A stretch of 64,000 bases of DNA from Pseudomonas sp. Irchel 3H7 (GCF_900187605.1 NZ_FYEA01000001.1:310001-374000); one strand, 5' to 3'. Positions 35,485 through 44,035 are shown, numbered from the stretch's first letter. Translations and numbers: made by a program. Notes: generated from the sequence alone by a model not told the origin.

Positions 35485-36105
35485 ATGAATTTTTTAATTG
35501 ACATTAAAAAATCCTTTGGCGCTATCGATTTCGACAATGCCGGCGGAGTCATATCCTATATAAATATCCCTCCTACTGAAAACATTCATAATAGCTTTCA
35601 ACTCGAAATTTTTAATGTCGTTCTTAACCTAATAGACGAACCAGTAGTCTCTTCAATAAAACTTCAGAATTCAAAATTCCTAGACAACATGGACGAGGAC
35701 GGCTTCCTAATACTCAAGAAAGCAATCATTACATTTGAGAAGATGAAGGGTCATGAAAAACTAATACGCCTATTAAACCAAGATGAAGGTTACTTGACGC
35801 ACGAGTCTTACGGCCCCAAATCAGCGAACGAAGATAAAATCTACGACGTCGGAGGGAGATCATTCTCAACACCACAGTTATCGATCAATCTTGCCATAAT
35901 CTCACCAAAAAAAGTAACTATCGAGTTCACCCCTTCGAACCACACTTATATAGCAACATACGAAGAACTCCAGAACTCAGTAGAACTCTTAATTTTACAA
36001 GCAAATCGTGTCCAACCTCCAATTCAGGGAATATTCGACACAACCTACAGCAATATGCACACCGTTAGCGATTTTGATGCGGGTTATCGAGTATACAAAC
36101 AATAG
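35485..36105 (+). CDS. Hypothetical protein, candidate immunity for the orphan Rhs tip
   Basis: 206-residue low-GC protein with no recognised domain, no signal peptide and no membrane segment. It begins 13 bp after the orphan toxin module, with GAGAG about 7 bp before its ATG, so it is probably the cognate immunity partner. Retained immunity genes downstream of displaced tips protect against sibling strains, which explains conservation of an intact reading frame. Role inferred from position only. Confidence 0.6.
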   Translation: MNFLIDIKKSFGAIDFDNAGGVISYINIPPTENIHNSFQLEIFNVVLNLIDEPVVSSIKLQNSKFLDNMDEDGFLILKKAIITFEKMKGHEKLIRLLNQDEGYLTHESYGPKSANEDKIYDVGGRSFSTPQLSINLAIISPKKVTIEFTPSNHTYIATYEELQNSVELLILQANRVQPPIQGIFDTTYSNMHTVSDFDAGYRVYKQ

Positions 36106-36479
36106 AGCAATGGTAAGTGGGGGCAGTCCATATCTACACTGAACAACCAAAAAGATTTTTTCACTTCACCTAACAAATATTAAAAAATAGAAGCCCTAAC
36201 GCGTAAACGTGACCAGGGACATTACGTTTCTTTTCCATAAAAAAAAAGACTAAAAAAAGGGACAGATTTATTTTCTATGGGGTATCGATGATCATGACTG
36301 CGTTCATACCAGTGATAGCACTCAATAAAAAATCCACTCTAGGTAACCGAAAGAGCAGGGAAGAGATCACGGCTTCGCGTTTCAAACGTGGTTCCCTCCT
36401 GGGTACTGCCCAAATGACAGACTGCTTTATCAATAGCGATCATTACGCCCCCCCCTACTGAAAGTGGAAGCAGATAAAT
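36106..36479. other. Gene-free stretch inside the toxin-immunity array
   Basis: About 370 bp without a convincing gene. It contains GGGACAGATTTATTTTC at 36259-36275 and AAACGT/ACGTTT arms. A short open frame in the second half ends in SDHYAPPY and stops before the barstar gene; it could be the debris of a lost toxin tail but is too short to call. Confidence 0.5.
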
Positions 36480-36767
36480 ATGATAATTCAGCTTGATGGA
36501 TCATCCATCTCAACCGAGGAAGAATTCCATAAACAGATATCATCTTCTTGTTCGGTCAACCAATACTACGGAAACAACCTTAATGCTCTTTGGGATCTGC
36601 TCAGCACCGACGTAGAGCGCCCAATTGAATTAATCTGGACAAACTCAAAGCATTCAGAAAAACTAATGGGCGACTCATACAAAAAAATATTAATCATTCT
36701 TGATCGAGTGAAAACTCAAGCTGAAAGCTTTGGACTGGATGAGAAATTCAATTACCAACTGAAATAA
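36480..36767 (+). CDS. Barstar family protein (orphan immunity)
   Basis: 95-residue barstar-like inhibitor. The start IIQLDGSSISTEEEFHKQI and the hallmark QYYGNNLNALWDLLS match the barstar fold, whose helix 2 plugs the active site of barnase-type RNases. No intact barnase-like toxin is encoded next to it, so it is an orphan immunity gene, probably left from an earlier Rhs tip or guarding against barnase-type tips of competitors. GGAAG lies about 9 bp upstream of ATG. Low GC. Confidence 0.83.
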   Translation: MIIQLDGSSISTEEEFHKQISSSCSVNQYYGNNLNALWDLLSTDVERPIELIWTNSKHSEKLMGDSYKKILIILDRVKTQAESFGLDEKFNYQLK

Positions 36768-36869
36768 TAAAGACGTAACTGGGGAGCAGGCCAAATTTTA
36801 TTTTTCCGAAGGTGGTCTTACCCAAACTTTTTCGCGCTCTAAACATGGTCTTCCCCTGATTAATCACTT

Positions 36870-37229
36870 ATGAAAATCCATCTCAACATCGATGACCTAC
36901 CCGCCTACCCATACCCTACGAGCTTCATAAAATTCGCATCCATTGAACCAGAAACAGACATCGAGCCTTGGTGGCTGCTGGTATACAACGAAGGTACAAT
37001 CAGCAACTGGTACAAAACACTCAAACGGCTTTATCCAAAACGCACATTGATCCCATTCGCCAAATTCAACGCGAATGATGATATCGCGTGTTTTGATGGA
37101 GAGGATCTTTCTGGGCAGCCCCATGTGTTGATAATTCATGCTTATGCGTCAGAGGGCTGGGAACTTCACGCCACCTACGCTAGCTTCGATAAGTGGCTAG
37201 AAGAAGCCATGGTGCAAAATGCCGAGTAG
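36870..37229 (+). CDS. SMI1/KNR4-like (SUKH) immunity-type protein
   Basis: 119-residue protein with an internal FAKFNANDDIACFDGED block and a C-terminal IIHAYASEGWELHATYASFDKW segment. These resemble SUKH/SMI1-KNR4 family proteins, a very common immunity fold of polymorphic toxin systems. It lies at the end of the toxin-immunity array and has no partner toxin nearby, so an orphan immunity role is inferred. The family call rests on pattern similarity by eye. Confidence 0.6.
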   Translation: MKIHLNIDDLPAYPYPTSFIKFASIEPETDIEPWWLLVYNEGTISNWYKTLKRLYPKRTLIPFAKFNANDDIACFDGEDLSGQPHVLIIHAYASEGWELHATYASFDKWLEEAMVQNAE

Positions 37230-37368
37230 CTCAACGAGGACTAAAAACTTTAATCCCGACAAGCCTGGTATTTGCTTTAAAAAAAACGAGAGAACCGCAT
37301 GCAGCCCCTGAGAAATCTCGTTGTTTAACCTCTACTCCCCCGGACTGAACAATCAAAGGACTGTACCC

Positions 37369-38394
37369 TTGAAACGCCTGAATCGCCCATTTTCCATCCT
37401 CCTCGCCCTCACCTTCTCCCTTAATGCGACTGCACTGTCCCTTCGCTCCGAACAACGCCCCGACGGCACCACGGCCCTGTTACTTTCAAATGAACCCGCC
37501 GCAGAACGCGCGCCAAAGCTCAACCAGGATCCAGCGGTGCGCTCTGCACTGGTCGATTTTTTTGGCTATCAAACCGGTAGCTACACCAACGACAACACAA
37601 TGATTGTGCAGCAAGTTCTGGAAGCGCTTGACTCGGAAATGTCGACGTTTGCGGACAGTGTGCCTGCCGGCAGCAAAATGATTACTGCCATGGATGATGG
37701 CAACAATGGGTTTGAGCGCGGCGCATTGTTGCTTAACGACAAAGGCCAGTTGGTCGCTGTCGGGTTGGTCAATGGCCACTGCACGGTCAAGTCGCGTGAG
37801 GAAGCTTTGACCTGTAACGATGCCCCGCAAACCGTGCTGACCATTTTCCAACCGCAAGGCGCTAAACAAGCTGATGCCGAATCTTTGATTGGCTGGAGTA
37901 AACAACTACCTCCGATGATGGCGATATGGGCGGAAAGTGATGACCCGGAACGCCGAGCCAACGCGCAGAAAATTGCCAGCGTTGAATACGCTGCAACCAA
38001 ACCGGAAGAGGGAGCGTGGACAGCGGCACAGTTACCTTCCGACTTTCCCAAAGCCATGCTGGCGATGCTTCCGCAGCGGGCTCACCTGATAGGTGCTGGC
38101 GCCCACGGTGTTTTCACGACGCCGGGGATGGAGGGCACGCCGATTGAAGGTGATTGGGACAAAATAGCCGGCCGTCCACAACATGAGTTCGAAGTCATTC
38201 TCCGGACTTTTACAGAGTACGCGGACGTCATCGACTTCTATCAGCAGCATGCAAAGGATGCCGAAATCAGCGGCAACCAGAGAAAGGCACTCGTTGAAGG
38301 CTATATTGGTGGCGGCACCTACAAGATTGAAATCAGTAATAGAAAAGACGAAGGCACAGTGATCACACTCTCTGCTTGGCGACAAGAAGTCTGA
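37369..38394 (+). CDS. Secreted hypothetical protein
   Basis: 341-residue protein with a clear signal peptide (MKRLNRPFSILLALTFSLNA, cleavage near ATA-LS), so periplasmic or exported. No domain is recognised; the mature part is mixed alpha/beta without repeats, and a short C-H-x-C-like pair of cysteines (GHCTV..LTCND) may form a disulfide. I start it at TTG 37369, because AGGA is 10 bp upstream and the signal peptide then begins with the usual basic residues. An ORF reading back to 37321 has no RBS. It converges with the Sel1-repeat gene over a shared terminator. Confidence 0.65.
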   Translation: MKRLNRPFSILLALTFSLNATALSLRSEQRPDGTTALLLSNEPAAERAPKLNQDPAVRSALVDFFGYQTGSYTNDNTMIVQQVLEALDSEMSTFADSVPAGSKMITAMDDGNNGFERGALLLNDKGQLVAVGLVNGHCTVKSREEALTCNDAPQTVLTIFQPQGAKQADAESLIGWSKQLPPMMAIWAESDDPERRANAQKIASVEYAATKPEEGAWTAAQLPSDFPKAMLAMLPQRAHLIGAGAHGVFTTPGMEGTPIEGDWDKIAGRPQHEFEVILRTFTEYADVIDFYQQHAKDAEISGNQRKALVEGYIGGGTYKIEISNRKDEGTVITLSAWRQEV

Positions 38395-38408
38395 TTCATC
38401 CAAAAATG

Positions 38409-38439
38409 AAAAAAGGGCGATCCCATGATCGCCCCCTTT
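38409..38439. terminator. Bidirectional terminator
   Basis: Stem GGGCGATC (38415-38422) / GATCGCCC (38427-38434) with a CCAT loop, an A-run on the left and CCTTT on the right, between two convergent genes. Confidence 0.75.
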
Positions 38440-38466
38440 CAAATCAAGATACCCTTCCTTTGAAAA

Positions 38467-39441
38467 TCAAAGCTTTTCCAACGCTTCCTCCGCTCCCGGA
38501 GCACGGCGTTCGTTGGCTTTGAGCATCCAGTACTCGGCCTTGGATTTGCTTTTAGGCAAGCCGCCACGTCCTTGTGCGTACATTTTCCCAAGCGCCAACT
38601 GCGCGTTGCCAAAATCGGCATCAGCAGACTTGCGGTAAAGCTTGGCTGCTTCATGTTGGTTTTTTACGGTGCCTCGCCCCTGTTCAAGCATTTGCGCCAT
38701 TTCATACTGCGCGTACTTATTGCCGAGCGCAGCCGATTTGCCAAACCAGGAAAATGCCAGAGCTTCATCCTTGTCCACACCTCGTCCTGCGGCAATCATC
38801 TCCGCGAGGTTCAGCTGTCCGTAATCGTCACCGGTTTCAGCCAGTTTGCGATACCACTGAGCGGCAACAACATCGTCCTGTGTAACTCCGTCACCCTTCT
38901 CATAGAGGCTTGCCAGCAGCATGTAGGCTGAGGGATACCCACCTTCGGCGGATTGGTGGTAGTACGCTAATGCTTTGTCCATGTCCTTGAGATTTTTGAT
39001 CGATCGGCCACCGCGATGGTAGATCTGCGCCAAACTGAACTGGGCTTTGGCGTTACCTTGTTCCGCAGCTTTCAAATCCCAGTAAACACTTGCGTCTTCA
39101 CCCTCAACGCTTCGATCCCAACGAAGTTCCTCAGCCAATCCGACTTGCGCTTCAGCATTACCTTGCTCTGCAGCTTTGCGAAACCACACTTCCGGCATGC
39201 CCGGTGACCACTGCTCAACCACCCCGCAGAGGTTCTCTTGAATGGCTTTGCCAAACTGCGTCTGCGCGTCAAGATCACCTGCGACCGCTTGTTCATGCAG
39301 CCGCTCAGAATTTGGCGCGCACTTCCCTGCCTTCATACCGTCGTAGTAATCACGCGGCGCTTGTGCCCAGGTATTAAAGGCGATGAACATTGAAAAAAGC
39401 GCAGTGCTCGCCATACCGACAGTTTTGAAACGGTTGATCAT
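38467..39441 (-). CDS. Secreted Sel1-repeat protein
   Basis: 324-residue protein with a signal peptide (MINRFKTVGMASTALFSMFIAFNTWAQA region, about 27 residues, cleaved near WAQA). About six to seven Sel1-like repeats follow, recognisable by the AxxGxxxAQxxLAxxY pattern, e.g. AEQGNAEAQVGLAEEL, AEQGNAKAQFSLAQIY, ALGNKYAQYEMAQML and ADFGNAQLALGKMYAQGRG. Sel1 proteins act as protein-interaction scaffolds in the envelope or periplasm. No neighbour points to a specific partner. It is convergent with the preceding secreted protein. Confidence 0.85.
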   Translation of the reverse strand: MINRFKTVGMASTALFSMFIAFNTWAQAPRDYYDGMKAGKCAPNSERLHEQAVAGDLDAQTQFGKAIQENLCGVVEQWSPGMPEVWFRKAAEQGNAEAQVGLAEELRWDRSVEGEDASVYWDLKAAEQGNAKAQFSLAQIYHRGGRSIKNLKDMDKALAYYHQSAEGGYPSAYMLLASLYEKGDGVTQDDVVAAQWYRKLAETGDDYGQLNLAEMIAAGRGVDKDEALAFSWFGKSAALGNKYAQYEMAQMLEQGRGTVKNQHEAAKLYRKSADADFGNAQLALGKMYAQGRGGLPKSKSKAEYWMLKANERRAPGAEEALEKL

Positions 39442-39492
39442 TTGTTACTTCCTTGTGGCTTAAAAAATCCAACGAAAACCTTGCGGAAAATA

Positions 39493-40311
39493 CTAGCTCG
39501 CTTCGAACATCCGCTCGTCCACGTCGTACTTAACCACCACCCGATTCCGATACAACCTCACCCTCTCGACCAACTCCCCAACCTGCCCCTTCTCCCGCAC
39601 TTCTCGCCAGATTTCATTCTCCCGATACACCCGCGCGCCCTCCCGCACAAACCGATGCGCCTCCTGGAATACGTGATACCGATACTCCCTCACCCGATCA
39701 CACAACAACTCCCCTTCAAGTTGTGTCTCGCCCACGTTCAACTTCAGCTGAAAGCTCCGATCCGTCGGGTTATGTAGCACCAGATCAACGTAGTTATAGA
39801 AAATTGCCGCCCCAGACCCGAACGGCAGCACCCGCCCCTCATCCGGAAACGGGTCGAAGCTGTGGTTGGAGCGCTCGACCACCACCAGCGGTGAATGAAT
39901 GGCCATCCAGTGGATCAGGTTGCTCAGTTGGCAAATGCCACCGCCTACCCCGCGTCGTGCCTCGCCGAAGGACAGTTCCATGCCTTCAACGTAGCCGCGC
40001 TTCAACGTCGGGCGGCCGACGAGGCGGCAGAAGGAGAAGTGTTCGCCGGGGGCGATGATGACGCCGTCGATGGCGGCGACGGCGAGTTTGAGGTTGATGA
40101 CTTTGTTGTGTTGCAGGGCGAGGTCGGAGTCGCCGAGTTTGCGGATGAGTTTCGAGGTGTGTTTGAGGTAGCGAAATGGCAGTCGTTCGGCTGCGGCGAC
40201 GGGGCGTGCGTAGCGTTTGCTGGAACAGTGCCAGGCAATCTGGCGGAACAGTCTTTTTTGCCACACGCGCAGCCAATACAAGGCCGGGTGGTAGAGGGAA
40301 AGTGGTTTCAT
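39493..40311 (-). CDS. VanW family protein
   Basis: 272-residue VanW-domain protein. The domain is evident in APGEHFSFCRLVGRP, GGGICQLSNLIHWMAIHSPL and VERSNHSFDPFPDEGRVLPFG. VanW proteins of Gram-positives are linked with glycopeptide resistance, but their biochemical role is unknown, and Gram-negative copies such as this are not resistance genes in themselves. The start is ATG 40311; a GTG 9 bp upstream is possible. No signal peptide is visible. Divergent from the following glycosyltransferase. Confidence 0.82.
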   Translation of the reverse strand: MKPLSLYHPALYWLRVWQKRLFRQIAWHCSSKRYARPVAAAERLPFRYLKHTSKLIRKLGDSDLALQHNKVINLKLAVAAIDGVIIAPGEHFSFCRLVGRPTLKRGYVEGMELSFGEARRGVGGGICQLSNLIHWMAIHSPLVVVERSNHSFDPFPDEGRVLPFGSGAAIFYNYVDLVLHNPTDRSFQLKLNVGETQLEGELLCDRVREYRYHVFQEAHRFVREGARVYRENEIWREVREKGQVGELVERVRLYRNRVVVKYDVDERMFEAS

Positions 40312-40520
40312 CCGTGACACAACGGCGTGCGCCGTTTCTTCCTTGAACCGTGAGAGGGGCGCGCATTTTATCCGGTAATGACCGGCAGCACCCCATGCAT
40401 TTCACAAGACCAGCCGCCCCTCTTCGGCATACCTCTACCGTCACATTCGCAAATTAAGGTTCGACTAAGGTTGCATCGCTACGATCGCGGCCAAGAAACC
40501 TTGTTGCCCTTGAATCGCAG

Positions 40521-41339
40521 ATGAGTCCTTCCGACATGAAAGCGTTTGATTTACCAGCCCAGCCAGCGTCGAATTTCAGCCTTGTCCTGGTAAATTACAA
40601 AACCCCGGACATCACTAAAATGTGCCTCGAACTTCTGCGCGAGCACGTCCAGGAGCAACGCATTCCGGTGTGGGTGGTGGATAACGATTCGGCGGATGCC
40701 AGTCTCGATTACTTGCGTTCGCTCGACTGGATCAACTTGATCGAACGGCCTTCGCCGGGCAAGGAAGCTGGCCATATTGCGCACGGTAAAGCACTGGATC
40801 TGGCACTGGAAAAAGTCGACACCGATTATCTGTTTCTGTTGCACACCGACACCTTTGTCTATGACAAGGAAGTGTTTGCCATGATGATGCGCGAGTGCAC
40901 GAAAACGCCGGACATGGCTGCAGTCGGTTGTGTCGAACAACTCAATCGCGGGATTGTGCGTGATACCTGGCGTTTAACTTCGCGTTTCTGCAAGCACTAT
41001 GTTCGTAAAGCGAAAGTGCGTCTGGGTATGCGTTCGAAAATGCCAAGGCCGTACAAAGAAACGCATCTGAAAAGTTTCTGCACATTGTGGAATGCGCGCT
41101 TGATGAAGTCCCAAGGCCTGCACTTCTGCATGGATGACCTCGTGCCCGGCTACACGTTGCAAGATCGAATGAGCAGCCTGGGCTATGGCATCAAGTTTCT
41201 ATCACCGCGCAAGATTTTCAGCTATCTGGATCACATCCAGGCAGGCACCGTCGCGGCGGCGGGCACCTACGGGAAAAATCACCGCAGGACAAAAATGTAT
41301 CAGGCCACGCTGAAGCGCTTTCAAGAGCAGCAAGCCTGA
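40521..41339 (+). CDS. Family 2 glycosyltransferase
   Basis: 272-residue GT-A-fold glycosyltransferase. The N-terminal nucleotide-sugar site FSLVLVNYKTPDITKMCLE and WVVDNDSADASLDYL, and the DxD-like acidic motif LLHTDTFVYD, are typical of GT2 enzymes. A later CMDDLVPGYTL may be the acceptor-side acidic region. No transmembrane helices, so cytoplasmic. ATG 40536 (MKAFDL) is an alternative start 15 bp downstream. The gene is isolated from polysaccharide clusters, and a strong terminator follows it. Confidence 0.82.
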   Translation: MSPSDMKAFDLPAQPASNFSLVLVNYKTPDITKMCLELLREHVQEQRIPVWVVDNDSADASLDYLRSLDWINLIERPSPGKEAGHIAHGKALDLALEKVDTDYLFLLHTDTFVYDKEVFAMMMRECTKTPDMAAVGCVEQLNRGIVRDTWRLTSRFCKHYVRKAKVRLGMRSKMPRPYKETHLKSFCTLWNARLMKSQGLHFCMDDLVPGYTLQDRMSSLGYGIKFLSPRKIFSYLDHIQAGTVAAAGTYGKNHRRTKMYQATLKRFQEQQA

Positions 41340-41680
41340 CGTGCAAATCTCGGTTTAATCCACCGCAAACAAAAAGGGCGACTTTTAAAGTCGCCCTTTT
41401 TGTTTGCAGAAATTGTATACAACTACTCCGTAGAGGTGTTCGCCCAGTGTAATGGCCTGGCAATCCATGCACCGGTAAAGAGCCCTGACACTGGGCGAAC
41501 GGGAGGGATTTTAATGGAAGTTGGCAGATATGTCCTCATGCTTAAACATGAAATTTATGTACCAGAAAGTTAAAAAGTGTGTACCACCGATATTTACCGG
41601 GAAACTTCCGACAGACTTTTTTATATGATTGTTCTCATACATAAACCTGTACAAGAACAATCATTCTGTAGAGCTAATAC
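41340..41680. other. Intergenic region with terminator and two inverted repeats
   Basis: About 340 bp between convergent genes. It holds the terminator at 41365-41407 and a 13-bp inverted repeat GTTCGCCCAGTGT (41438-41450) / ACACTGGGCGAAC (41488-41500) with a 37-bp loop. A further 11-bp repeat, ATGATTGTTCT (41625-41635) / AGAACAATCAT (41654-41664), does not look like a terminator on either strand. No gene seen. Confidence 0.55.
41365..41407. terminator. Strong bidirectional terminator
   Basis: Perfect 18-bp arms (41365-41382 and 41390-41407) with GGGCGAC/GTCGCCC at the top and A5/T5 tracts inside the stem, loop TTTTAAA. It ends the glycosyltransferase transcript. Confidence 0.85.
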
Positions 41681-42271
41681 TCAACTTTCGTGTTGACTGG
41701 TCACTTTCAAGATATCGGTGTAAGTGACAATAACGCTCTGCCCTTCTTTCAGATCTTTCAGTTTGGCTTGGATTTCAGGCTTTTTCACGTCGAGAACTTT
41801 CGACACGCCCGCCGGGTTTTGCAGGGTCACCTGATTTGTCTTCAAATCAATTTTGGTGATTTTCAATTGCACCTGAACCTGACGGTACGCTTCGCCGCCG
41901 GGGTTATCGCTGCCCGGAGCCTTACGCAGCTCACCGGTACGTTCGGTGGTCCCAGGCAGACCTTTATCCACATCGGTATCGAGGTAGGCGGCGACGGAAC
42001 GCTGTACCTGGATGTTGACCTGATCGCCGGCCTTGAGATTGGCGAGGTTTTTCGCCTTGTCGCTGAGCTGAACATGAACCGGCTTGCCTTCGGCACCTTC
42101 GAGCACAACCTGATGGTTGGCGGCATCGACGGAGATCACTTTGGTGGTGACCTGATCGGCTTCAACAGTGGCGGACAGCGGAATATCGGCAGCCAGGGCG
42201 CCGAAGCTGGTGGCGGACAGTACGGTTGCGAGGGTGATGGCCTTGGCCAGTGCGTCGAGCTTCATATGCAT
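41681..42271 (-). CDS. Secreted hypothetical protein with repeated beta-strand pattern
   Basis: 196-residue exported protein: signal peptide MHMKLDALAKAITLATVLSA..ALA (about 27 residues), then a beta-rich mature part. Two similar stretches (TTKVISVDAANHQVVLEGAEG and KITKIDLKTNQVTLQNPAG, each followed by a lysine-rich LKDLKEGQ/NLKAGDQ turn) suggest duplicated OB-like or DUF5666-like domains. ATG 42271 (MHMKL) or 42265 (MKLDA) are both possible; GGGAA precedes both. A longer frame to 42448 is proline/arginine-rich shadow. Confidence 0.65.
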   Translation of the reverse strand: MHMKLDALAKAITLATVLSATSFGALAADIPLSATVEADQVTTKVISVDAANHQVVLEGAEGKPVHVQLSDKAKNLANLKAGDQVNIQVQRSVAAYLDTDVDKGLPGTTERTGELRKAPGSDNPGGEAYRQVQVQLKITKIDLKTNQVTLQNPAGVSKVLDVKKPEIQAKLKDLKEGQSVIVTYTDILKVTSQHES

Positions 42272-42350
42272 TACTTTCCCTGTGATGAATGGCAGCGCCC
42301 GGCGCCGAATTGGCTTCGGCGACGAACGTGCCACTGAGCATAGACGCTGT

Positions 42351-42548
42351 TCAGGGCTTGGCTTTGGTTTGTGTCGAGGAGGTCTGTTGTTTGGCGGTGT
42401 CCTGCGCGGTGGACTCGCCGCTGGGCGTGCCTTTGCCAGTGTTTTCACGCTGTTTCGGGTCGGTGGGGCGCAGGGCGTCGTTGTCGCGTTCGGTTTCGCC
42501 CGGTGGCCGGGGTTCGTCGGGGTGTTCGCCTTGGGTGATGGGTTTCAT
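42351..42548 (-). CDS. Small hydrophilic hypothetical protein (65 aa)
   Basis: 65-residue, extremely hydrophilic protein, rich in P, E, T, D, K and Q and predicted disordered. GAGGA lies 8 bp upstream of ATG 42548, which supports it as a real gene. It follows the 80-aa gene by 10 bp, so the two are probably co-transcribed. Function unknown; composition resembles small stress-related disordered proteins, but there is no motif to support that. Confidence 0.55.
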   Translation of the reverse strand: MKPITQGEHPDEPRPPGETERDNDALRPTDPKQRENTGKGTPSGESTAQDTAKQQTSSTQTKAKP

Positions 42549-42558
42549 GGGGCTGTCC

Positions 42559-42801
42559 TCAGGCTTCGGGGTCGTCGAGTTCACGGACGACGTTGATCGC
42601 GGGTGAATCCTTGTGCAGGTCGTCGGCCTTGGCACGCAGGATCTGCCATTGCTCAAGGTCGATGGCGCCTTGGCCGAGCAGGTCGTCGGCGATGCGTTGC
42701 AAGTCAAAATAGTGCGCGTCGGGGGATTGCTGCCAGTAGGTTTCGTCGTCGAACAGGTGTTGCCAGGTGGTCATGTCTGGGGGTTGCAGGTCGTCGCTCA
42801 T
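42559..42801 (-). CDS. Small acidic hypothetical protein (80 aa)
   Basis: 80-residue acidic cytoplasmic protein. Segments WQHLFDDETYWQQSPDAHYF and LLGQGAIDLEQWQILRAKAD suggest two short helices; no known family. GAGGA 7 bp before ATG 42801 supports the start; the longer frame to 42921 reads into a REP element. It is first in a two-gene unit with the 65-aa gene. Confidence 0.6.
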   Translation of the reverse strand: MSDDLQPPDMTTWQHLFDDETYWQQSPDAHYFDLQRIADDLLGQGAIDLEQWQILRAKADDLHKDSPAINVVRELDDPEA

Positions 42802-42865
42802 GGCTAATCCTCGGCAGGTTTCTCTGTAGAGGACAACACAGTAAGCCGAGTTCAAACCGATCCAT

Positions 42866-42949
42866 TGTAGGAGCTGCCGAAGGCTGCGATCTTTTGATGT
42901 TGGTCTTAAAAGCAACCTCAACAGATCGCAGCCTTCGGCAGCTCCTACA
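42866..42949. repeat. REP pair, family C (inverted)
   Basis: Left copy 42866-42898 (begins TGTAGGAGCTGCCGAAGG) and right inverted copy 42922-42949, separated by 23 bp, between the two small genes and the lipoprotein gene. Confidence 0.88.
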
Positions 42950-42967
42950 GGGATTTGCGGATACCTT

Positions 42968-44035
42968 TCAGTACCCGGTCATTTCCAGATAGCCCCGGCC
43001 GGGATGACTGCCGCTGATGCGCACCGGACCTTCCCAGTACGGGATACGCAGGTTCATCCAGGCGTTGGGGTTGAGCGCGTCGAGGGTAATGTCGAGGTGT
43101 TTGTCGGGGATGCTGATCGTCCATTTCACCGGCATAACCCGGCCAGCGACTTTCGCGGTGTCTTGCGGGTTGAGCTGGATCTGCGAGCTATTCAGGGTTT
43201 GCGTCTGGCCATCGGCGGCGATCCACGTGCCGGTGAGATACGGCGCGCCGTCCTTCTGGCGCATGCGGTAAAGCATCACGTGTTCGCCGCTGTCCAGGTG
43301 CAGGGAGAACCAGTCCCAACCGGTTTGATTGGCGGTCAGCGGTTGGCTGCTCCATTCCCGGTCGAGCCACGCGGGGCCACTGACGGTGTAGCTCTGGCCG
43401 TCGATCTGCAACGTTCCGCTGGCCTGGAAAAACGGCTGGCTGTAGTAATACGACGCCTGCCCCTCTTCGGATTTCTGACTGAACCCCTTGTCGCCCTGCA
43501 ACACCAGCGGGCGGCTGGAAGTCAGGTGCAGTTGATAGGCGAAATCCTTATCGCGAGCGCTGAGTTGCAGGTCGCTCAGGGGATCCTGCGCCTGACTGGC
43601 AAACCGCCAATCATCGATCCACGCCTCGAACGGCGCCAGTTGCACACCCGCCTGCCCCACCCCGCCTCGGGCGTAACGTTCGGCGGCGTGATGCACCGTG
43701 CTCGAAGTCACCGCCGCATGCCCCAGCCAGATCGTCTGATCAGCCCACCCAGCCTGCTCCGCCACTGGTTTCAATGCACTGCGAAACAGCGTCCACTGCA
43801 CGCCGAATTCGTTACCCTGCTGATCCTTGAGATTGGCGGTGACGTACCACCACTCGATGCGAAACCCCTCATGCGCAGCGTGATCCGCCGGAAAACTGAA
43901 CACTCGCCCCGGCACCACCGGCGTGAACGCCAACGCCTGATCGCCCATCCCGGCGAAGCCTTTCTGCTCCGGCAGCGATTGATCGCAACCACCGAGCAGC
44001 AACAAAACCATCAGCACAACGAGGTTAATCCTCAT
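42968..44035 (-). CDS. AttH-like lipoprotein (carotenoid 1,2-hydratase/lipocalin fold)
   Basis: 355-residue outer-envelope lipoprotein. The signal peptide MRINLVVLMVLLLLGGC carries a lipobox with Cys about residue 17. The mature part has the AttH/CrtC double-lipocalin signature: EWWYVTANLKD, FGVQWTLFRSAL, WDWFSLHLDSGEHVMLYRMR and AWLDREWSS. AttH is associated with attachment in Agrobacterium, and the fold with CrtC-type hydratases, but the ligand is unknown. Its start overlaps the end of the ABC permease gene by 11 bp, so it probably belongs to the same transporter unit as an extracytoplasmic partner. I chose ATG 44035 rather than an upstream TTG. Confidence 0.85.
   Translation of the reverse strand: MRINLVVLMVLLLLGGCDQSLPEQKGFAGMGDQALAFTPVVPGRVFSFPADHAAHEGFRIEWWYVTANLKDQQGNEFGVQWTLFRSALKPVAEQAGWADQTIWLGHAAVTSSTVHHAAERYARGGVGQAGVQLAPFEAWIDDWRFASQAQDPLSDLQLSARDKDFAYQLHLTSSRPLVLQGDKGFSQKSEEGQASYYYSQPFFQASGTLQIDGQSYTVSGPAWLDREWSSQPLTANQTGWDWFSLHLDSGEHVMLYRMRQKDGAPYLTGTWIAADGQTQTLNSSQIQLNPQDTAKVAGRVMPVKWTISIPDKHLDITLDALNPNAWMNLRIPYWEGPVRISGSHPGRGYLEMTGY

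Noticed and set aside
36342..36466. Short open frame ending SDHYAPPY before the barstar gene, as a barnase remnant
   Set aside because: Only the four-residue SDHY recalls the barnase C-terminus; the rest shows no RNase motif, so it is too weak to annotate.
39493..40311. VanW as a vancomycin resistance gene
   Set aside because: VanW domains are widespread, there is no van ligase or dehydrogenase nearby, and Gram-negatives are intrinsically shielded from glycopeptides.
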